In this document: one piece after another, positions 57,991 to 64,000 of the stretch
Numbering within the stretch: position 1 is the first letter of the stretch
How the letters are laid out: the number at the start of each line of letters is the position of its first letter
Source of the DNA: Nepenthes gracilis
Lineage: Eukaryota; Streptophyta; Magnoliopsida; Caryophyllales; Nepenthaceae
Assembly (NCBI GenBank): GCA_033239525.1
Contig: BSYO01000026.1
Location: 2,728,001-2,792,000, forward strand
Reading direction: 5' to 3'
DNA length: 64,000 nucleotides
Made by a program: the position numbers and the translations under genes
Notes under the pieces: model-generated
What the model was told of the DNA's origin: nothing
What the model saw: only the letters and a program-made list of their open reading frames with translations
The model's database searches: none

Positions 57991-60900
57991 ATAACCGTGA
58001 GGAAGTTAAGTCCGTCATCCTGATCAACCTGCAGCATGTTTCATTCTTCCCCTTCTATAGAATCTTGATTATCATATCTGCCCCGTTTTTTTCAGTGTCA
58101 ATCTTTTCCGGTGATAGTAGACCGACTTCTAATATATCTCTCATCCAATGATATCACACATCAATATGCTTTGATCTAGAATGGAGTGTGGAGTTTTTGT
58201 AGAGATGAATGACACTCTGACTATCACAAAGTATTGCATATTTTTCTTATCTGAGACCCAATTTCTGAATGAACTTTTTCATCCACAACATCTCTTTACA
58301 AGCTTCTGTCGCGGCAATGTACTCGGCCTCTATAGTAGAAAGAGCGACACACTTTTATAACTTGGACTGTTAGTAAACTGCTCATCTTGTAAATTTCACT
58401 AAATATACTGAAGTGGACTTGCGACTATCAATGTCTCCGGCTATATCAGTATCCAAGTAGCCCACTAACTGAGACTTGTCACTTCCAAGATACAAGCACC
58501 TCTTTGAAGTTCCTTGGTTGTATCTCATAATCTACTTTACCACATACCAATATTCCTTCCCTGGATTGGATAGAAACCGGCTGACTATCCCAACGGCATG
58601 TGCTATATCCATCCTGGAGCACACCAGGGCGTACATGAGGCTTCCTATGGCTAAGGAATAGAGAATGTCTCTCATGTATGCTTTCTCTTCGTCCGAAAAT
58701 GGACAACGCGACTACTCAACTTCTGATGATTTGCAAGTGGAATGCTGACAGGTTTAGACTTATTCATATTGAATCGTTAGAGCATCTTCTCAAAATAGTT
58801 TTCTTGAAACAACCATAATCTCCTTGCCTCCCGATCGCGAATTATTCTAATACCAAGAATCTGGTTTGCTGGTCCGAGGTCTTTCATGGAAAAGGATTGC
58901 CCAAGTTACTCTTTCAACTTCTTTATCCAAGCATTGTTTTGTCCAACAATCAATATGTCGTCACGTAAAGGAAAAGGATAACAAAATCGTCTTCTGAAAA
59001 CCTCTGTGTGAAAACACAGTGACCACAAGTAGTTCACCGGTATCCTTGACTAGTCATGACTGATTCGAACTTCTTGTACCATTATCTTGGAGCTTGTTTT
59101 AATTCATATAGGCTCTTCCTTAGACGACAAACTAGTTGCTCCTTCCCTTTAGCCTTGAACACTTCTGGCTATTCCATATGGATTTCTTCCTCCAATTCAC
59201 CATGAAGAAAGGCTGTCCAGACGTTCATCTGCTCCACTTCTAGATTTTGGGGGGCTGCCAATCCTAACACAACTCTTATGGAAGACATCTTCACCACTAG
59301 AGTAAAAATATCATCCAAATCAACTCCCTTTCGTTAAGTAAAACCTTTTACCACTAGCCGCGTCTTGTATCTCGGCTGCATAGTGTCCTCGGACGTCTTC
59401 AATCAAAAAATCCACTTGTTCTTTAGGGCTCTTTTTCCCTTCGGAAGCTTGGCTAAATCAAATGTGTAATTTTTATGTAGAGAACGCATTTCATCATTCA
59501 TGACTTCCAGCCATTTCTCTTTACTCTCGTCCTCCATAGCCTCTTCATAAGTTTCAGCCTCTCCGGTATTAGTGAGCATAACATACTCACTAGATGACAG
59601 ACGGACGGACGACGGTCTGTTTCGAGAGGATCATCTGACAGGTACATCCTCGACTGGTTAAGGGATGATTTCGTCCTGATTTTCATCAGGTGATATGATC
59701 ACCCTTCCATTATCCTCAGAGACCTCAGAATCATTGTCCACGTCTTCCAGGGATATCAGACGGACAACTTTAACACTTTGTCCGTCTACTCGACATCACA
59801 CTTGGTCTTTTTGCCAATATCCTTGATCGTTTCACCTTTAAAGAAAATTACGTCCATTGACCGGACAAGTCTTCTTCCAGTTGGATCATAAAATCTATAA
59901 CCCAACTCATCATCCCCGTAGTCCAAAAAGACGCACTACATCATCTTTGACTCCAATTTTATCCTTTCATCTCTTGGGACATGAACCAATGCTTTACATT
60001 CAAACACTCGTAAATGATCATAAGATGGCTCTTTATTTGACCATATCTTCTCCGACACTTCACCATTCAAGGATTTATTGGGCGTCCTATTTATGATATA
60101 CGCTGCCGTCTTCAATGCTTTGGCCCAGAAGTGTCCAAAAACTCAGTTTTGGAAAGCATACACCGTACTCTTTCTAGATTTGTGGTTTATCCACTCAGCT
60201 ACTCCATTCAACCGTGGTGTCTTTGGAGGTGTTTTCTGATACCTAATACCATGTGACCGGCAATAGGCATCAAAATGTTCTATATATTCACCGTCGCTAT
60301 CGCTTCGGACGGCTTTCATTTTCTTCCTCGTGTGTCACTCAACAAGAGCATAAAATTGCACAAATATACCGGGAACCTAGTCCTTGGTTTTCAATCAGTA
60401 GACCCACAGTTTTTTAGAACAATCGTAAATGAAATATACGAAATATTAAGGTCCACCAAACGATTTCTCTTTGAATGGTCCACGTACATATGTGTGAACG
60501 AGATCAAGTAATTATGCTTTTGGAGTGGATAAGTTTCCATAAAATGAGACTCTTCTTTGTTTGCCGGTTAGGCAGTGAGGACATGTCTTTAGTTTATCCT
60601 CTTTACTCCGGCAATAAGGCCCTTCCTGACCAGATGATGCAGTCCGCGTTCGCTCATATCGCCCAACTTCCTGTGCCACAGATCCTCGGTCTCCTTGCTG
60701 ATTGTAACGTTTACGCCTCCGGCAGTTGTGGACGCCTTCATAATGTACAGGTCAGAGTACTATTTTCCTCTGGCCACTACCAGAGATCTTCTGGTCAATT
60801 TTCACTTACCTTCACAGAAGGTGTTAAAGTAATATTTATCATCCAGTCAACCAATTGAGATGATATTGAGTCTGATGTCAAGGACATGTCAAATATCATT

Positions 60901-61970
60901 TAACAACAGTTTCGTCCCATTATTGGTAACTAGTATAATGTCACCTTTACCAATAATTCGAGATGTTCCTTCGTTACCCATCATTATCACTCCAAAGTCT
61001 CATGGAGTATAACATGTGAACAATCCCCTTTTAGACGTGACATGCAAGGTGGCACCAGAATCAATCACCCAATCGGACTCCTCGTCTGTCAGGTTTGCCA
61101 CGTTCTCTTCATATGTCAATAGGAGATCGCTTCCTGTAACCACTAAGACGGAGGACTTGTCCTCATATCGTCCCTTTTCTCATTTCTCTTTTTTCACGTT
61201 CTTACGCTTCCACTTAAAGTATTACTTCTTAATGTGGCCATTTTTGTCACAATGATGGCATTCAAGGTTTTGATACCTTATCGAGATTTGCTGCGTCCTT
61301 TCTCTCTAGGCTTTTGGCTGCGTCCACTACTCCTTCCCCTGACTCGGTCACAAGTATTTTACTATGGAAAAACGTTGAGGCCCCTTGTAATCGCCTCGAC
61401 TCATTCATGAGTAAAGAAGTTATAACTTCGTCCAATTTGAGAGTGTCTTTTTCAAATAGCAGCGTAGTGACAATTTGGTCATAAGAAGCCGGCAAAGATG
61501 CCAACAAAACCAACGCCTTGTCCTCCTTCTGAATCTTCTTGTCAAGGGCCGCAATTTATGTCACAATTTGGTTGAACTCGTTCAAGTGTTTTTCAAAACT
61601 CCATCATTCCAACAACTGCAGGCCATAGAACTGCTTTTTCACGTGCAGCTTGGTTGTGAGGGACTTGGACTTATATCAACTCTCCAACTTCTCCCAGACC
61701 TTCGCTGGATTAGTTAGGCCAAGGACCTCTTAGAGCATGTTATCCGCTATGCATAATTTAATATTGCAATTGGCAAGATCTCTCTTATCTTGCCACTCCT
61801 CCCCAGACAAGCTTTCCAGCTTTTCTTCCTTTTTCTTCAATACTTTTAATATTCCTTCTCTAGTCAGAATATTCTTCACCCTCTCTTGTCAGAGAATAAA
61901 ATTACTCTACCCGTTGAACTACTCCATGCTAAACGGCAAGTTCTTTGAAGACAACGACGCCATTTAGACG
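57991..61970 (-). pseudogene. Copia gag-pol, heavily broken
   Basis: On the minus strand from right to left: gag (about 61970-61262, KNLPFSMEQFN and TTKLHVKKQFYGLQ), knuckle CHHCDKNGHIKK (about 61250), protease [13 protein letters not shown] with the active-site triplet intact (about 61065), pre-integrase LWHRKLGDMS (about 60670), scattered integrase pieces (RVRCMLS, about 60160), reverse transcriptase where the YVDD codons are split by a frameshift (about 58965), and RNase H (DIDSRKSTS, KCVALSTIEAEYIAATEACK, about 58420-58300). It is clearly the same family as the element at 43115-50408 but more decayed. Confidence 0.85.
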
Positions 61971-61998
61971 GAGTTCTCAACCTGACTCTGATACCACT

Positions 61999-62853
61999 TG
62001 TTGGCGGACAATGGGTGGCCCAGTGACAAGAATGCAAGAACAATTGCTATTAGTCAGAATGGACGGCCAACTGATAAAAGCACACCAACATGGTGAAGTA
62101 GAAGTGGGAGAAGAGAAATGAACACCAAATATTTTACGTGAAAAATCCTTCTAAAATTAGAGAAAAGTCACGGGATACTAAGTCCACACAAATCACTAGG
62201 TATGAGAATTTGTTATACAAACTATAGGAGGCGAAAACAAGAATAGAGTTAAGATAAACAAAACTTCAACACTTTGTTTTCACCCACCTCTCTCGTTCTT
62301 TTCACTTTTTCTTATCTAATTTTCTCACTACTACCTCCCTTTTTTTGTGTGCATATACACGCACATATATACATGCATCCATCCGCCATAGCCCAGTTGG
62401 TGTTGGTACTCAACTTTCAAGGTCTGCATGTGTGCATACGTACACCCTATCTTACAGCAGACGGCGCATGCCTACTCCTACAAACCGATCAGCCTTTGAA
62501 GTCCCAATAATGATATCTACCAACTATCCAATTGGGTAGGTCAACAGTACACCTTTTGGGATATGACAGTCATTTAGACCTTCCGAATTCAGTTGGTCAA
62601 TTCTGTTGACCATCCTCTCATTTTGGCGGTCAATCAATACCATTGACCAGTCGAAGTAGTCTGTCCCGATTCTTCAGCAGAGAAAGTCGTCTCTCGACTT
62701 TTACTGGTCAACATATTGATCTGTAGAAGTTAACCATCCAGAGAGTTTCGATCAACTATGTTGATTGGAATTCCTTTTTCTTAAAGTAGCACACACGTGC
62801 TCCGTCCAAGTCTCCTGACCACAAAGATTTCCACACGGGAGTAATTCCCAACA
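61999..62853 (-). repeat. 5' LTR of the minus-strand Copia element
   Basis: About 855 bases; on the minus strand it runs from TGTTGGGAATT to CCGCCAACA, followed by the primer site. It is noticeably diverged from the partner LTR. Confidence 0.85.
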
Positions 62854-62858
62854 AGTAT

Positions 62859-64000
62859 AGCTAAATTAATAAAAAAATTACAATATTAATTTATAAAATA
62901 ATGGCCATAAAAGCTAATAATGTTAAAAGCAAGACAAAAGCAACTATAAAAGAAGAAAATGGATTATTACAGTTTAAAATTTATCTGATTAATCTCTTTT
63001 AATTTATTTAAAAATAAAAATTAAGTTGAATAAACCGAATAAAGGAAGCAGATTTGAGCCGCGTTGAAAAGACATAACCAAAATATGAAGCTTTCGAAAC
63101 AAGTGGAATATGAAATTTAACAACCGAAATATTCAAGATTTTATAATAAATTATCCAAATAATAAACTCGATAATGAAAAGGTATGGCTTTCAAAATAAA
63201 TGCCATAAGAACAATTTATATTGAGAATATTTATTTATTTACTTTTATTATTGTTGCATTCACGAATTTGGGTTGTCTTATCGATTAGGGGGTCACGAAT
63301 CATATCTATACGCTAAATCGATCTAATATAGATTCAGTCTCCATAACCTCAAACTTGAACCTTACACAATTCAACTGAAAATGAGAGGTCAGAGGGCGGT
63401 GAGAAATTACTCCACCCGTATATCCTCCACACCCAAGTTAAAATCTTTCCAAAAGTATAGAAAGAAGCATTGATGATATATATAGCGGTGGATCGAGTGA
63501 TTGGATGCGCCCAATTAATGAACAGCTTTGAGGTGTACTCGACTGAGGGGCGTATTAGATAGATGATGTTCTGGAGGGATAACCTTTCATTGGTTGGAGG
63601 GTTTCATGGGAGCACTTCTGAAGGGAGAGTCTTCCCTACCAAAAGCTGGCCCCTTTCTCTTTTTTCTCCATCTTTCTTCCGCTTGGATGAAGATATTTAT
63701 AAAGTTGAATGTAGTCATTATTATCCTTTGACAACTACCCATGACAACCGCCCCTATGGATTAGGTGGCTATGAATTGAATTTTCACACCCAGTTGATCT
63801 GATACGGATTTGGTCTTCGTAATGTTGAATCTGAACCTTACACAATACAACTGAAAATGAGAAGCCAGAAGATGGCACGAATTGCTCACACTGTATATCC
63901 TCCACGCTCAAGTCAAAAATCTTTTCAAAAATATAGAAATATGCACGGAGGATGCATATAGTAGTAGATCAAGCGTTTGGATGCGCCCAATTAATAAACA
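62859..64000. other. Unit head continued, with LTR-like direct repeats, no gene
   Basis: 62859-63265 continues the head interrupted at 57132 (compare 795-1205). Two direct LTR-like repeats follow, about 63280-63525 and 63785-64000. Each has CTGAAAATGAGA, a TATATCCTCCAC stretch and ends near GGATGCGCCCAATTAAT. Between them lies a unique segment with a short open frame (63563-63802) that I cannot support as a gene. The block runs off the window. Confidence 0.5.

Larger units (their letters stand above)
57133..62853 (-). mobile_element. Copia LTR retrotransposon, old, minus strand
   Basis: Flanked by the perfect 5-base duplication AGTAT (57128-57132, 62854-62858); the uninterrupted site AGTAATAGTATAGC is seen at about 36212 and 26113. 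Right (5') LTR 61999-62853, left (3') LTR 57133-57979, purine tract next to 57980, primer site (TGGTATCAGAG on the minus strand) at about 61986-61998. The LTRs differ at many positions and the outer end of the 3' LTR has decayed from CCAACA to CCAATA, so it is old. Confidence 0.9.

Noticed and set aside
63563..63802. Plus-strand ORF of 79 residues between two LTR-like repeats
   Set aside because: No recognised motif, no start context or conservation within the window; may be part of an element running off the end.

Overview
The window reads as nuclear DNA of a flowering plant, probably a eudicot. It is AT-rich, the genes have short GT-AG introns, and most of the sequence is plant LTR retrotransposon (Copia with an initiator-Met-tRNA type primer site, chromovirus-like Gypsy, Tat-like Gypsy). 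There are no bacterial features, CRISPR arrays, or rRNA/tRNA genes that I can see. I cannot name the species.

The only host genes are four tandem copies, all on the minus strand, of a cysteine-rich PLAC8-family gene of the plant cadmium resistance (PCR) / cell number regulator (CNR) type. Each has four exons of 139, 72, about 213 and 83 coding bases, giving about 168 residues. Copy A (6760-8061) has a one-base deletion in exon 3 and is a pseudogene. Copy B (19540-20959) is open but its family motif CCxxxxCPC reads CCxxxxCRC. Copy C (27870-29204) is intact with a clear TATA box. Copy D (42205-50849) has all exons open, but its second intron holds a 7.3 kb Copia insertion with a perfect 5-base target duplication. 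D also looks mosaic: exons 1-2 and upstream DNA resemble B, and exons 3-4 and downstream DNA resemble A and C.

Layout. 1-8061 holds a repeat-rich unit head, a non-autonomous LTR element with very long LTRs, and gene A. 8062-9770 is upstream DNA. 10060-12130 holds a decayed minus-strand transposon gene. 12223 to about 18250 is a decayed chromovirus-like element. 18251-25253 holds gene B and its flanks. 25254-31159 holds a second unit head, a solo LTR and gene C. 31160-35346 is a Gypsy element carrying only gag and protease remnants (target duplication GAGAA). 35424-42640 is a near-identical second copy of 1-7194. 43115-50408 is the Copia insertion inside gene D (target duplication ACCTG). 51298-52280 is a solo Gypsy LTR on the minus strand. 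52281-57132 is upstream and head repeat DNA. 57133-62853 is an older, minus-strand Copia element (target duplication AGTAT). 62859-64000 is the interrupted unit head, which runs off the window.

The picture is a young, still rearranging PCR gene cluster whose units were multiplied by unequal exchange and repeatedly hit by LTR elements. Because units are present several times, empty sites for the two Copia insertions can be read directly. I found no sign of a new defence or metabolic system. The best leads are the mosaic gene D, the retrotransposon-expanded intron, the dense W-box-like motifs in the Copia LTR inside that intron, and a coding-like remnant shared by the B and D flanks that I could not identify.
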